Positions 54,848-63,830 of a stretch of 64,000 nucleotides of DNA are shown here, piece by piece (the stretch's first letter is position 1; every line of letters begins with the position of its first letter). Below the pieces are notes generated by a model that was not told where the DNA came from, did no database searches, and saw only the letters and a program-made list of their open reading frames with translations. The translations under genes and the position numbers were made by a program. Origin of the DNA: an uncultured Opitutales bacterium (lineage in GTDB: Bacteria > Verrucomicrobiota > Verrucomicrobiia > Opitutales > Intestinicryptomonadaceae); the NCBI GenBank assembly GCA_944390805.1, contig CALXQW010000041.1, forward strand, positions 1 through 64,000, written 5' to 3'.

Positions 54848-56104
54848 CTACTTGGACCTCTTTACCTCGGCAACCTTCTCCAAGAGATCCTTTGCCTCGT
54901 CCTCGGAGAAGCCCATTTCAATAAGATCCTCCGGCTCGGCGCCCTCAAAGGCGTCTATGCTGTTTATTCCGCTGTTTGCAAGAACTGTTGCCTGGTGCTC
55001 GCTCAAATTAGGCAATATCTGCGCCAAAGAACCGGCGGCCTGCTGCAGGCGCCTCTCCAAATCAACACCCTCAACAGCCTCTTTGGCTATGTCGAGCTTC
55101 CAACCAAGAAGCCTGCTTGTAAGCTTGGCATTGGATCCCTTCTTGCCTATCACAACAGACAAATCATCCTCGGCTACCTCAAATGTTATGCGCTTTGCGG
55201 CGGCATCCATCCTTATGTTCTTGGCAACCGCAGGCTTTATGCACTCAACCAAAAGCTCTTTTGGGTCATCAAAATACTTGATAACATCTATCTTCTCCCC
55301 GTTGAGCTCCCTGACTATGCTCTTTACCCTCGAGCCGCCTGCACCTACGCACGCTCCAACAGGATCAACCCTCGGATCTGTGCTGCTTACCGCTATTTTT
55401 GTGCGGTACCCGGGCTCACGCGCGAGCGCCGAAATCTTCACTATTCCCTCGGCCATTTCGGAAACCTCAAGCTGGAAAAGCCTCTGTACAAACTTGTAGC
55501 TTGCCCTGCTTAAGATAATCTCCGGCCCGCGCGGAGACGCATCTATGTTCAAAAGCAGGCAGCGTATGCGCTCTCCCGGAGCATAATCTTCTCCGGGTAT
55601 GGCCTCCCTTTTTGGTAAAACCGCCTCCGCCTTGCCCAGATCTACAATCAGTGCGCCTTTCTCCCTACGGCGCACAGTACCGGTGACGATGTCGCCTACA
55701 ACGTCTTTGAAATCGTCATATATCCTATCCTTCTCGAACTGGCGCACCTTCTGGATTATGCTCTGGTACACATTCTTTGCCGCTATGCGCCCCAATGCGC
55801 TTAAATCTATCTCCCTCTCGACAATATCGCCTATCTTTGGGTTATCCAAGTAAAGCTTAGCCTTGTCTATGTGTATCTGGGTTGCCGGATCCGCAACGCT
55901 GTCGGTCACTTCAAGCAGTGCCCAAGATTTCAGCGCGCCAGAACGCGGATTGATGTCTATCTTCAAATTATAGCCCGCCTGCGCGCCTTTCGCCGCCGCA
56001 TTGCGTATGGCCGCGGATATAGATTCTATCATGTCCGCGCGGCTGATCTGCTTCTCTTTTTCCATGTATTCGAGAATTGCCAATATTTCGCTGCTGTTGC
56101 TCAT
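54848..56104 (-). CDS. nusA: Transcription termination/antitermination factor NusA
   Basis: 418 residues from the ATG at 56104; a longer reading to 56266 would run back through the promoter and leader, so it is rejected. Order: N-terminal RNA-polymerase-binding domain (SSEILAILEYMEKEKQISRA), S1 domain (GDIVTGTVRRREKGALIVDL), and KH domains (DPVGACVGAGGSRVKSIVRE and EDDLSVVIGKKGSNAKLTSR). A C-terminal helical repeat follows (LPNLSEHQATVLANSG). It is first in the operon with infB, rbfA, nrnA, truB and ribF. rimP is absent from its usual place upstream. Confidence 0.94.
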   Translation of the reverse strand: MSNSSEILAILEYMEKEKQISRADMIESISAAIRNAAAKGAQAGYNLKIDINPRSGALKSWALLEVTDSVADPATQIHIDKAKLYLDNPKIGDIVEREIDLSALGRIAAKNVYQSIIQKVRQFEKDRIYDDFKDVVGDIVTGTVRRREKGALIVDLGKAEAVLPKREAIPGEDYAPGERIRCLLLNIDASPRGPEIILSRASYKFVQRLFQLEVSEMAEGIVKISALAREPGYRTKIAVSSTDPRVDPVGACVGAGGSRVKSIVRELNGEKIDVIKYFDDPKELLVECIKPAVAKNIRMDAAAKRITFEVAEDDLSVVIGKKGSNAKLTSRLLGWKLDIAKEAVEGVDLERRLQQAAGSLAQILPNLSEHQATVLANSGINSIDAFEGAEPEDLIEMGFSEDEAKDLLEKVAEVKRSK

Positions 56105-56139
56105 AATTTTTTGCTGTGTTGGATATGGTTTAAATAGAC

Positions 56140-56179
56140 AAAAAAAAGCGGGAGAAAAACCCCACTCTTTGCCGAGAGT
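56140..56179 (-). promoter_or_regulatory. nusA leader: Attenuator-like leader of the nusA operon
   Basis: In the transcript upstream of nusA, stem GTGGGG/TCCCGC (56165-56160 with 56153-56148, two G-U pairs) with loop TTTTTC is followed by eight Ts (56147-56140), a terminator shape. A preceding hairpin ACTCT/AGAGT (56179-56175 with 56168-56164) shares two bases with it, so the two cannot fully form together. It sits 36 bases before the start codon and after the likely promoter, as expected for attenuation. Confidence 0.5.
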
Positions 56180-56196
56180 ATAAAATTTTGCCTTTA

Positions 56197-56224
56197 ATAA
56201 TGTATAAAGCCCCCTTCCTGTCAA
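56197..56224 (-). promoter_or_regulatory. Promoter of the nusA operon
   Basis: TTGACA (56224-56219), a 16-base spacer and CATTAT (56202-56197) on the minus strand, about 93 bases before the nusA ATG. The -35 is a perfect match and the -10 four of six. Confidence 0.6.
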
Positions 56225-56504
56225 GCGCATATTCCCCCCCAAAAAAACAGCAAAAAATACCCTCAAAAAAAGTATTAAGCCGCCTAAAAATTTTTACACT
56301 GCAAAAAAATACATACTGCCCTTATCCGGCAACTGTACAGACACTCCATATGTATTTACTCAGATATGTCACTAAGAAGAACGTAAAAGTAAAAAACACT
56401 CTCCGAATTCTCCCTCCCAAAAAGCAAATTATTACAAACTTTTTTGGCCGGGCAAAGAGATATGCCGGCAAGCAAAAGATATTATAAATCAAAAAGAAAT
56501 AAAT

Positions 56505-57215
56505 CTACAAGTTTTCCGGAAGGGAAACGTCGTGAATCTGCTCTGCGTAGTCTATAATCTGATCGGACGTCATGTGGTGCAAAACCTTTATAGACTCCCC
56601 TGGTTCTTTGCCTTGCCTTGCTCCCCTGAGTATCACTTTGGCTACGGCACCGGCAAGCTTCTTGCGCTCCTGTTTATCCAAAGTCATCATTGCAAAAGTA
56701 AGCGAAATCTGGAACTTCTCCTCGCTGGAAGCGTCGAACTTGTGGTCTCTTGGCAGCTCCTTTACATAGGGGGTGCCCATCTCTATAACCTCGGCGGCAG
56801 TCTTGCCGTTTAGAATCTTCATCAGTTCCTTTACGCCTTCAGAGCCGTCGGCCGTGTACTTGTACAGAAGCGCAGTGTATGCGCGGTTCAACAAGTCGAG
56901 CTCGCGCTCGTCGAGCCCTACACATATCTGCAAAAATGTAGTTTGAAGCTCCGCCTCAGATGAAGTGTCCAACTTCACATTGGCTCCAAACTGCGGCATC
57001 TGGCCAACTTTGAGCTCTACCCCTGCCCCTTCTGGCATTTTTAAGACTGCGGGATTATCTGGCGAAGTGTTAAGGTCTATCTCTTTTAACATCTCCGGTG
57101 GCTCCTGAGAGGCAGTAGTATTGCTCCCAAGTGCAGCCGCCTTGTTTCCACTCTGTTGCGCGCAAAGCCACACTGCGGCAAATATATAAAAGATAACTGT
57201 AAAAAATGTCTTCAT
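56505..57215 (-). CDS. Secreted protein with two copies of an approximately 70-residue helical repeat
   Basis: 236 residues. Signal peptide about 1-19 (MKTFFTVIFYIFAAVWLCA-Q). After a Pro/Ser linker, two related segments follow: about 82-148 (LDTSSEAELQTTFLQICVGL, ILNGKTAAEVIEMG) and about 160-225 (FDASSEEKFQISLTFAMMTL, HHMTSDQIIDYAEQI). The pattern SSE..fq.....m.LD..Er..L......L...GkTa.eii resembles small lipoprotein domains such as DUF6694. Function unknown; probably periplasmic. The gap back to the nusA promoter (56225-56504) is AT-rich and empty. Confidence 0.65.
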   Translation of the reverse strand: MKTFFTVIFYIFAAVWLCAQQSGNKAAALGSNTTASQEPPEMLKEIDLNTSPDNPAVLKMPEGAGVELKVGQMPQFGANVKLDTSSEAELQTTFLQICVGLDERELDLLNRAYTALLYKYTADGSEGVKELMKILNGKTAAEVIEMGTPYVKELPRDHKFDASSEEKFQISLTFAMMTLDKQERKKLAGAVAKVILRGARQGKEPGESIKVLHHMTSDQIIDYAEQIHDVSLPENL

Positions 57216-57328
57216 CTATGTCTTCTTGGAAATATTGGACAGGAATTTTTAGCTATTGGAACAAATTTTGCGCGTCAATAAATTTCAGACAAACCAGAAA
57301 TTATGTTTATATCGCAAAAAGCCTTTCC

Positions 57329-57685
57329 CTATTTAACAACCACATAATTTGCATCTATAAAAAACAACATTCCGGAGATCTCCACTATTGCAAGAACAAG
57401 AACCGCATAGAGAGCATATTTCTTCCAGTTGTTCCTCATTACGAGGGCAACAACCGATATTATGCGAACAATCCAAAATTGCCCCGCGCAAAAACTTACC
57501 ACTGCCGATATGAACACCGCATCGCCGACAAACTTGTATTTGTCGCCCAAAGACAGGCACTTAAAATCCAAAAGAAATATGGATATATTTATCGCCAAAA
57601 ATATAACGATGCTCAAGGCCAATGCCGCCGCGGCGTGGGTTGAGCGAAATTGTATGTATTTCTTTATTCCAAGCGATGAGCTCAT
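57329..57685 (-). CDS. Small integral membrane protein coupled to rsmB
   Basis: 118 residues from the ATG at 57685, with AAAGG five bases upstream. Three to four membrane helices (ALALSIVIFLAINISIFLLD, GDAVFISAVVSFCAGQFWIV, RIISVVALVM, YALYAVLVLAIVEISGMLFF). Its ATG overlaps the rsmB stop (ATGA), so translation is coupled. No family recognised. Confidence 0.65.
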   Translation of the reverse strand: MSSSLGIKKYIQFRSTHAAAALALSIVIFLAINISIFLLDFKCLSLGDKYKFVGDAVFISAVVSFCAGQFWIVRIISVVALVMRNNWKKYALYAVLVLAIVEISGMLFFIDANYVVVK

Positions 57686-59031
57686 GTTAGCCTTTCGAGT
57701 ATGAAAGCCCCGCACCCGTCAGAGTCTTCAGACCCTGTAAATGTCGACCCGCGCGCGCTAAACTGCGGATGCAACTTAAGGAAGCGCTCCACAACGGCTT
57801 CGTTTTCAACTTCGTCGATGGAGCATGTACTATATGCAATTTTTCCGCCATCTTTCAAGAATTTTTCCGCCATATTAAGCATGGAAAGTTGAATGTCCGC
57901 GCAGGCGGAGAAGTCAGATTCGGAAAGCCTGAACCTGGCGTCGGGACGCCGGCCGAGAACCCCGGAGTTGGAACAGGGGGCATCGAGAAAGATTGCATCG
58001 TACTCAAGCGGGGCGCCGGCGCTCTCCAATGCGCCGGCAAGGCTTGAATTTACGATATCGCAATCTACCTGAATATTCTTTACGATATTTTCCCTCTTAA
58101 AGTTGTCGCGCAAGAGAGCCATGCGCCTTGTTCCTTTGTCGACACTTACAATAAGGCTTTCGTCGGCAGGAGCTGCGCCTGGAAGGAGGGAATTTTCCTT
58201 CATTATGTCGGCAAGAAGCCTGCCCTTACCCCCGGGAGCCGCGCACAGATCCAGAACTTTCATTCCAGATTTTGGAGACAACATGCGGGCAGCTATGCCG
58301 GTTGATGGGTCTTGAATATAGGCAAAGCCGTCCTTTAGGAGCGGGGCTATGCGTTCAAATCCGCCGCGCGAGAGCGCGTAAAACCCCTCGAAAGCATCGA
58401 CGGGAGATAGTATGTCTGAGTTTCTCTCAAATGCCTCGTCTGCCCCCTGTGAAAAACATTTTCTAAGGTACACCTTTGATGGGCGCTGGTTGCGCTGCAT
58501 TATAGACAAAGCTGCCTCCTCCCCAAAACGTCTTCGCCAGCGTTCGGCAATAAAGAGCGGATGCCCATATAAGACGGCTTTTTTCTCAAAAGAAAGCGCC
58601 CTCTCTTTAAAGTCCTGAAAGAACGATGGAAATTTTCTGAGTACTGCGTTGCAGAATTTTGCCTCGCCCAGGCTTAGAGAGTTTTTGGCAAATTGAACGT
58701 ATGTATTGACAATTTTGGGGGAATTTTCCGGATTATCTAAAATTTCCGCCGCGGCGCATTGCAGTAGCGCGGACAAATCGGATTTGGGCCTGCGCTTGGA
58801 GAAGGCGGCTATTGCGCTTTCTATCAGGGGCTTATTCCTTAAAACAGTTAAAAAGATAAATTGACAAACTCTGCGTTTTAGTCTGTTTTTATCTGTAAGT
58901 AAATATAGGCCTGCGAGAATTTCATCGGCTTTTGCCGGTGAAATATTGTATTGCCTTACAAGTTTCACGGCTTCGGCCAGCGTCTTTTCGGTCTGGTGTA
59001 TATCTGCGGGAAGGCTCATTGACTGTTGCAT
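57682..59031 (-). CDS. rsmB: 16S rRNA (cytosine-967-C5) methyltransferase
   Basis: 449 residues from the ATG at 59031; ATG 59019 is also possible. A NusB-like RNA-binding domain (about 15-140) is followed by the methyltransferase: SAM loop LDLCAAPGGKGRLLADIM, DAPCSNSGVLGRRPDARFRL and STCSIDEVENE, where the two cysteines of DAPCS and TCS are the catalytic pair. It methylates C967 of 16S rRNA. It is divergent from the GreA-like gene across only 34 bp. Confidence 0.92.
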   Translation of the reverse strand: MQQSMSLPADIHQTEKTLAEAVKLVRQYNISPAKADEILAGLYLLTDKNRLKRRVCQFIFLTVLRNKPLIESAIAAFSKRRPKSDLSALLQCAAAEILDNPENSPKIVNTYVQFAKNSLSLGEAKFCNAVLRKFPSFFQDFKERALSFEKKAVLYGHPLFIAERWRRRFGEEAALSIMQRNQRPSKVYLRKCFSQGADEAFERNSDILSPVDAFEGFYALSRGGFERIAPLLKDGFAYIQDPSTGIAARMLSPKSGMKVLDLCAAPGGKGRLLADIMKENSLLPGAAPADESLIVSVDKGTRRMALLRDNFKRENIVKNIQVDCDIVNSSLAGALESAGAPLEYDAIFLDAPCSNSGVLGRRPDARFRLSESDFSACADIQLSMLNMAEKFLKDGGKIAYSTCSIDEVENEAVVERFLKLHPQFSARGSTFTGSEDSDGCGAFILERLT

Positions 59032-59065
59032 AGTGGACAAATTTTTAATAAAAACAAATCAAAAT

Positions 59066-61084
59066 ATGAATTCTGAAGCCATAGAAATGCTCGTCAAAAA
59101 GAATCCCCGCCTTGCCTCCAAGCGCGAGAAGCTCGAAGCCATGGAGCCCGGCAGGTATTGCATGCACGGGACTTGGGGCTTGGGCCTGATAAAGGAGTAC
59201 AACAAGGATAAGAACCGTTTGGTGATAGACTTTGCGGAGTTCAAAGACGCCGACGGCAAGCCGAAGCTCGGGCACGAGATGGATCCGGCGTTTTGCGTGG
59301 ACAAGCTGGATATACTTCCCGATGACAACGTTCTTGTAAGATCTAAGAACGACGCTAAGACTCTCGACGAGCAGATGACGAAATCTCCGGCCGATTTTGT
59401 TGCATCGGTATTGGAAAAGAAGGAGGACAAATCTGCCACGGCTACGGAATTGGAGAATTTGTTCCGCAAGCTGTTCAGTTCGCAGAAGGAGTTTCGCTCG
59501 TGGTGGAACAAGACGAAGAAGGCTCTTTTGAGCGATCCGCGCATAGCGTGCCCGAAGAACAAGGGAGATTCTTACATATTGCGCGACGAAGAGGTAAAGC
59601 CCGAGCAGGAGATTTTGCAGGAGTACTTCCTCAACCGCGAGCCCAAGAAGAAGATACTTCTTGCCGAGAAGCTCTATGAGATAGTTGAAAACGAGAGCGA
59701 GAACAAGAACGACGAGGAAAAGCAGAAAGTTGTAGACGAGATAAAGAACGATCTTGAGAAGATAAAGGACGAGCTCACCGAAGCTATCAAGAAGGCAAGG
59801 TCTCTCAACCAGGCGGACAGACTGCACGGCATTTGGGTAAGGAACAATTTGATACGTTATCTTTTCCCCGGCCAGGAGGAGGAGGTAGAAAAGATAGAGC
59901 CGCGCAGCAAAGATATAATTGCAGACGCTGTTGCAAAAGACCCGAAGAACGGGTTAAACGATTTGGCAAGAAATCTTCCTGCGGCGTATTACGAGAGATT
60001 TTTGGATTTGCTCACCCGCATATACACGGAGGACTGGAGGAACAAGATACTTGGGCTGTTAAAGGACTCCGAGGGGCGTTTTACCAACGAGTGCGTAAAC
60101 TTCCTTATAGACAGAGACTCTCTCAAGGAGTCGAAGATAGTAAAGGGCTTAAAGATAGAGGCCGACAAAACACAGCCTTCCTGCAAGGAGCTTGTAAAGG
60201 ATAGCCTGTACAAGTGGCTTGACGAGCAGACGCTCCACGGCCCGGTAATTTTATGGATAGTAAAGAACCGCAACGCCTCGAAGGTGAAGGACATACTCAA
60301 GGGGTTGATAGGTCCGAAGCTTCTTACTGCAATGCTTTCAGCCATAGACGACGAGGCTCTGCTTTCGGATTCAAACCGCAGGATAGCTTTGGCGGAGTTT
60401 ATGTCTGAAGACAAGAAGCTCATATCCGATATGCTTGAGGGTGCGCCGCTTGAGACCGCGCGCGACTTAGCCCAGAGCCTGATACTAAACCAGGGTTTTG
60501 AGGACCTTTCAAAGAAGTCTATACTTGCGCGGTTCATAATGCTTTATCCGGAGATACAGGAGCTTGTTTCCGACGACAACACCAAGCAGGAGAGCAAGGC
60601 GGAGCGTCTGTTTGTATCTGCGTGGAGTATGCAGGCAAGGCGCGACGAGTTGGAGGAGATCATCAAGGTCAAGATGCCGGAGAGCAAGAGGAGAATCGAA
60701 GCTGCGCGCGAGCTTGGAGACTTGCGCGAAAATTCCGAGTACAAGATGGCGCGCGAAGACGACGAGCTTCTCTCAGCAAAGAGAATGCAGCTGGAGAGGG
60801 AAATTCCGCTTGGAGAGGTTATCGACTTTACGGACGTCACGAACGACACAATTGGAATTGGATCTGTTGTTGGGTTGTTGTCGGACGGGAAGGAGAGCAC
60901 ATACACGATACTCGGCGCATGGGATGCGGACTCTTCCAAGAACATCTACTCCTACAAGACGCCTCTTAGCCAGATGCTGCTTGGAAAGCATGTTGGCGAC
61001 GTTGTAGAGACGAATATAGACGGGCACAAGACTCGTTGGGAGGTAAAGTCTATAGCACGCTGGATTGATGTTGCGGCTCGATAA
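59066..61084 (+). CDS. greA: GreA-type transcript cleavage factor with long N-terminal extension
   Basis: 672 residues from the ATG at 59066. The last about 155 residues are a GreA/GreB factor: coiled coil with the acidic tip ELGDLRENSEYKMAREDDE, where Asp and Glu hold the catalytic magnesium in the polymerase secondary channel, then a C-terminal FKBP-like domain (IGIGSVVGLL, LGKHVGDVVET). The first about 500 residues are a charged, mostly helical region. Its start contains YCMHGTWGLGLIKEYNKDKN, like a small beta-barrel seen in polymerase-binding proteins. Chlamydial GreA is similarly extended, so this looks like a PVC-group form. It rescues backtracked RNA polymerase. Confidence 0.82.
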   Translation: MNSEAIEMLVKKNPRLASKREKLEAMEPGRYCMHGTWGLGLIKEYNKDKNRLVIDFAEFKDADGKPKLGHEMDPAFCVDKLDILPDDNVLVRSKNDAKTLDEQMTKSPADFVASVLEKKEDKSATATELENLFRKLFSSQKEFRSWWNKTKKALLSDPRIACPKNKGDSYILRDEEVKPEQEILQEYFLNREPKKKILLAEKLYEIVENESENKNDEEKQKVVDEIKNDLEKIKDELTEAIKKARSLNQADRLHGIWVRNNLIRYLFPGQEEEVEKIEPRSKDIIADAVAKDPKNGLNDLARNLPAAYYERFLDLLTRIYTEDWRNKILGLLKDSEGRFTNECVNFLIDRDSLKESKIVKGLKIEADKTQPSCKELVKDSLYKWLDEQTLHGPVILWIVKNRNASKVKDILKGLIGPKLLTAMLSAIDDEALLSDSNRRIALAEFMSEDKKLISDMLEGAPLETARDLAQSLILNQGFEDLSKKSILARFIMLYPEIQELVSDDNTKQESKAERLFVSAWSMQARRDELEEIIKVKMPESKRRIEAARELGDLRENSEYKMAREDDELLSAKRMQLEREIPLGEVIDFTDVTNDTIGIGSVVGLLSDGKESTYTILGAWDADSSKNIYSYKTPLSQMLLGKHVGDVVETNIDGHKTRWEVKSIARWIDVAAR

Positions 61085-61104
61085 TTTGCATGAGCAATAG
61101 AAAG

Positions 61105-61135
61105 AAGCCCTCCCCTCGCAGAGAGGGCTTTTTTG
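61105..61135 (+). terminator. Rho-independent terminator of greA
   Basis: AAGCCCTC/GAGGGCTT stem with a 10-base loop, followed by TTTTG. Confidence 0.9.
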
Positions 61136-61303
61136 TTGTCGGACCTTAGGCGGCCAAAAAAGGAGTTAAGGTAAAAAGCCAGAACTTCTGAGGTAGAAAG
61201 AGACGGCTAAGAAATTTTAAGTTTACAGAAAGAATAGGACGGGCAAGGCCCGGAGCGCAGTTTTTAAAAGAACAGGGCTTAAGACGGGTGTAAAAACACG
61301 AAT

Positions 61304-62080
61304 ATGAAACCGGAGATTCTAATATGCAACGACGACGGGATAACGTCGCCGTTTTTAGAGACCTTCACAAAGGCGTTTTGCGAGGTTGCAAATGTCACTG
61401 TGGTTGTTCCGCATACGGAGCAAAGCTGGATAGGCAGGGCTTACAGCAGGCATAGGGAGCTAACCCTTACGGACATGGGGAAGATAGATTCTGCAAAGAT
61501 ATTTACAGTAGATGGAACTCCGTCTGACTGCGTAAATATTGCGGTAAACCATCTGTTCGGAGACAGCGAACTTTCAGCTGTAGTTTCCGGGTTGAATATA
61601 GGACAGAACATAGCGCTTCCTCTGCTTTGGAGTTCGGGAACATTTTCGGCGGCGGCAGAGGGAGCCGCGGCTGGGATACAGTCTTACGCATTCAGCCAGC
61701 AGCTGCTAAAAGAGCATTATGAAATCTGCAGGCTGCGCCATGAGAAGAATCCTGAAGATCTCCAAAGGTGCGTACTTGCCGCAAGCAGGCATGCCGCGGA
61801 ATTTGTAATGGGAACACTTTATCAAAGTTCCCATAAGGCAGGAGACGTATACAATGTAAACTACCCGGCAAACTTCTCGGCCGAAACCCCCTTTGTACGT
61901 TGCAAACCGGCAAAACTGAAAATTGCGGGACTGTACAAAAGAGGCGAAGACGGAAAATTCCATTTTCAGTACGCAGTGGGAGACCCGCAGGAAGATACCT
62001 CGCAGACAGATATTGAAGCCTTACAACAAGGGAAAGGCTCTTATTCCGTAATTAACATATGGACGGCAAGAGACATGTAG
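61304..62080 (+). CDS. surE: 5'/3'-nucleotidase SurE
   Basis: 258 residues. ILICNDDGITSPFLETF carries the two metal-binding aspartates. DGTPSDCVNIAVNHLFG and VSGLNIGQNIALPLLWSSGT (equivalent of the family GiN.G.N...YSGT) complete the active site. It dephosphorylates nucleoside monophosphates and exopolyphosphate in the cytoplasm. It stands alone after the greA terminator with 168 bp of empty DNA before it. Confidence 0.9.
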   Translation: MKPEILICNDDGITSPFLETFTKAFCEVANVTVVVPHTEQSWIGRAYSRHRELTLTDMGKIDSAKIFTVDGTPSDCVNIAVNHLFGDSELSAVVSGLNIGQNIALPLLWSSGTFSAAAEGAAAGIQSYAFSQQLLKEHYEICRLRHEKNPEDLQRCVLAASRHAAEFVMGTLYQSSHKAGDVYNVNYPANFSAETPFVRCKPAKLKIAGLYKRGEDGKFHFQYAVGDPQEDTSQTDIEALQQGKGSYSVINIWTARDM

Positions 62081-62378
62081 GAAGTCTCAAAGAAGCGCAC
62101 CGATGGTTTGAAAGAATTTTTTTATCTAAAGCACCATAGTTCCGGTTTATTATGGTGCGCTATTTTTATAAATTTTCTTGTAGGCGGACGTATCCAACTA
62201 AAATCAGAGTTTTGTGGTATACAAACTGCGGAGTACAATAAAGGCTACGGCTTAGGCACCACATTGCTATTACGTTTGCAAAAGACGCCTAAAAGTAATT
62301 AAAAATACAAATAAGGGCTTCCATCATATTCTAATTGCGGGAAGATGGAAAATTCATAAACAAGATAGCGGCAGTTTA
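62081..62378. other. 298-bp spacer between surE and comF
   Basis: AT-rich. The frame at 62108-62302 lacks a ribosome site and coding character. No terminator with a good T-run is visible. Confidence 0.4.
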
Positions 62379-63140
62379 ATGACAAAGTGTGCTAAAAGAC
62401 TTTTAAGTTCTGTTGCGGATTTCTTCGCCCCACGGGAATGCGTCTCTTGCGGAAAGACAAATCCGAAGGGGAAATATTCATACTTATGCCCGGCGTGCGC
62501 GTCAAAGTTGTACATTATAAGGGGAGGAGCATGCCTGCGCTGCGGGGAGATAGTAGGGCTAAACGGAACTCCGTATGTTCCATCGTGTCCGTCTTGTGCA
62601 TTTGAAAAGCCCTACTTTAACCATGCGATGAGCGCGTGCCTATATGGGGACAAAGGCTCGGAAAGACTTTTGTTTGCGTTAAAATACAACGGCGGAACTT
62701 ACGCCGCGGCAGATCTGGCAAAAATAGTTCTGTCAAACAACAACAGCATAGATTTTCTTAAAGGCGCAATAATATGCCCTGTTCCACTGCATAAAAGCAG
62801 GCTGAAGAAAAGAAAGTTCAACCAGAGCGAGCTTATCGCCGAAAACATTGCAAGGCTGTCTGAACAGCTTGGCATAAAGATTGCAAGACTTCTTGATAGG
62901 ACAAGGAACACACGCACTCAGACAGCCCTAGATAAAGCTCAAAGAGCGGAAAATGTACGCGGGGCATTCCGCCTTGCCGACGGTGCTCGAGCGTTTTTAA
63001 AGGATATTGATCCAAAATCCAGAATAGTAATTTTCGACGATGTAATGACAACCTCCGCAACCGCATCTGAATGCGCAAAAGTTCTAAAGGCAGCCGGATT
63101 TGAACACATAGACGCCTTCTCTGTTTTCAAGAGGCTGTAA
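62379..63140 (+). CDS. comF: ComF family phosphoribosyltransferase-like protein
   Basis: 253 residues. An N-terminal zinc finger with paired CxxC motifs (ECVSCGKTN, LCPACASK, CLRCGEIVG, SCPSCAF) precedes a type I phosphoribosyltransferase domain whose PRPP loop is VIFDDVMTTSATASECAKVL. RLKKRKFNQSELIAENIARL is the usual middle motif. ComFC proteins act in DNA uptake in naturally competent bacteria, but are found widely without other com genes, as here. It is followed 81 bp later by the unknown gene at 63222. Confidence 0.88.
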   Translation: MTKCAKRLLSSVADFFAPRECVSCGKTNPKGKYSYLCPACASKLYIIRGGACLRCGEIVGLNGTPYVPSCPSCAFEKPYFNHAMSACLYGDKGSERLLFALKYNGGTYAAADLAKIVLSNNNSIDFLKGAIICPVPLHKSRLKKRKFNQSELIAENIARLSEQLGIKIARLLDRTRNTRTQTALDKAQRAENVRGAFRLADGARAFLKDIDPKSRIVIFDDVMTTSATASECAKVLKAAGFEHIDAFSVFKRL

Positions 63141-63221
63141 ATATGCTTGATTGGAGAAGCGGCTTTTACAAGAATAAGAAAAACACGCACCATTCTCCAA
63201 AACGGAAAGATACACACAAAC

Positions 63222-63830
63222 ATGGCCATAGTCGACGAAGATATAGCAAGGGAATATTTTGAGCTTAACGGGCTATTTGCCCTTCAGGAATGCAAATACC
63301 AGGTGCAATCCAGAAAGAAACGGGCCGATGAAGAGATAGATATGTACCTTGTGAATCCGCAGGCAAAAGAAGCCTCGGACCGTGCGGAAAGTTTCATGCT
63401 CTCGGAGAGGAAAGATTTCGACAGCATAAAATATGCGGCCGTATCTATAAAGCCGTGGCACACATCTTTATTCACCCCTGCCATGCTGAAGAAATCCGGG
63501 CAGACCTTCAGCTTTCTAAAGCGGCAAACCCAAAAGAAGGCAAGGGAGATGTTCGGTCTTTCAGACGACAGCAAAGAGAAGGTATGCTTCATTGTTGTCA
63601 TATCCGGATTTGCCGCCGCACCCGGGCTAAAAAGAGAGGCTATTGAGATGTTGAAGTCTGCCGGGGTAGGCGCTGCGCTAACATATCCGGAAATGCTCGC
63701 AAAGCTTGTATCCGCCGCCGAGCCAAACAACAACTACGCAAAAAGCCAGCTTATGCAAACCCTGCGCATACTGAAAAACTACGGAATGATACGTCCGGCG
63801 CAGCTGGAACTGTTCAAGCAGAAGAAATAG
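63222..63830 (+). CDS. Conserved-looking soluble protein of unknown function
   Basis: 202 residues from the ATG at 63222; no strong ribosome site, and in-frame codons upstream are possible. No signal peptide or membrane segment. The N-terminus FALQECKYQVQSRKKRADEE, then IDMYLVNP, looks like a restriction-endonuclease-like strand-helix opening, but I see no complete catalytic motif. A mid segment CFIVVISGFAA and a C-terminal helical region (LMQTLRILKNYGMIRPAQLE) follow. Its position after comF suggests co-transcription. The last 170 bases of the window contain no gene I can support. Confidence 0.55.
   Translation: MAIVDEDIAREYFELNGLFALQECKYQVQSRKKRADEEIDMYLVNPQAKEASDRAESFMLSERKDFDSIKYAAVSIKPWHTSLFTPAMLKKSGQTFSFLKRQTQKKAREMFGLSDDSKEKVCFIVVISGFAAAPGLKREAIEMLKSAGVGAALTYPEMLAKLVSAAEPNNNYAKSQLMQTLRILKNYGMIRPAQLELFKQKK

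Noticed and set aside
56105..56266. 54-residue N-terminal extension of NusA
   Set aside because: It would overlap the promoter and leader hairpins; the start at 56104 matches the family N-terminus.
62108..62302. 64-codon frame between surE and comF
   Set aside because: No ribosome site and no resemblance to any family.
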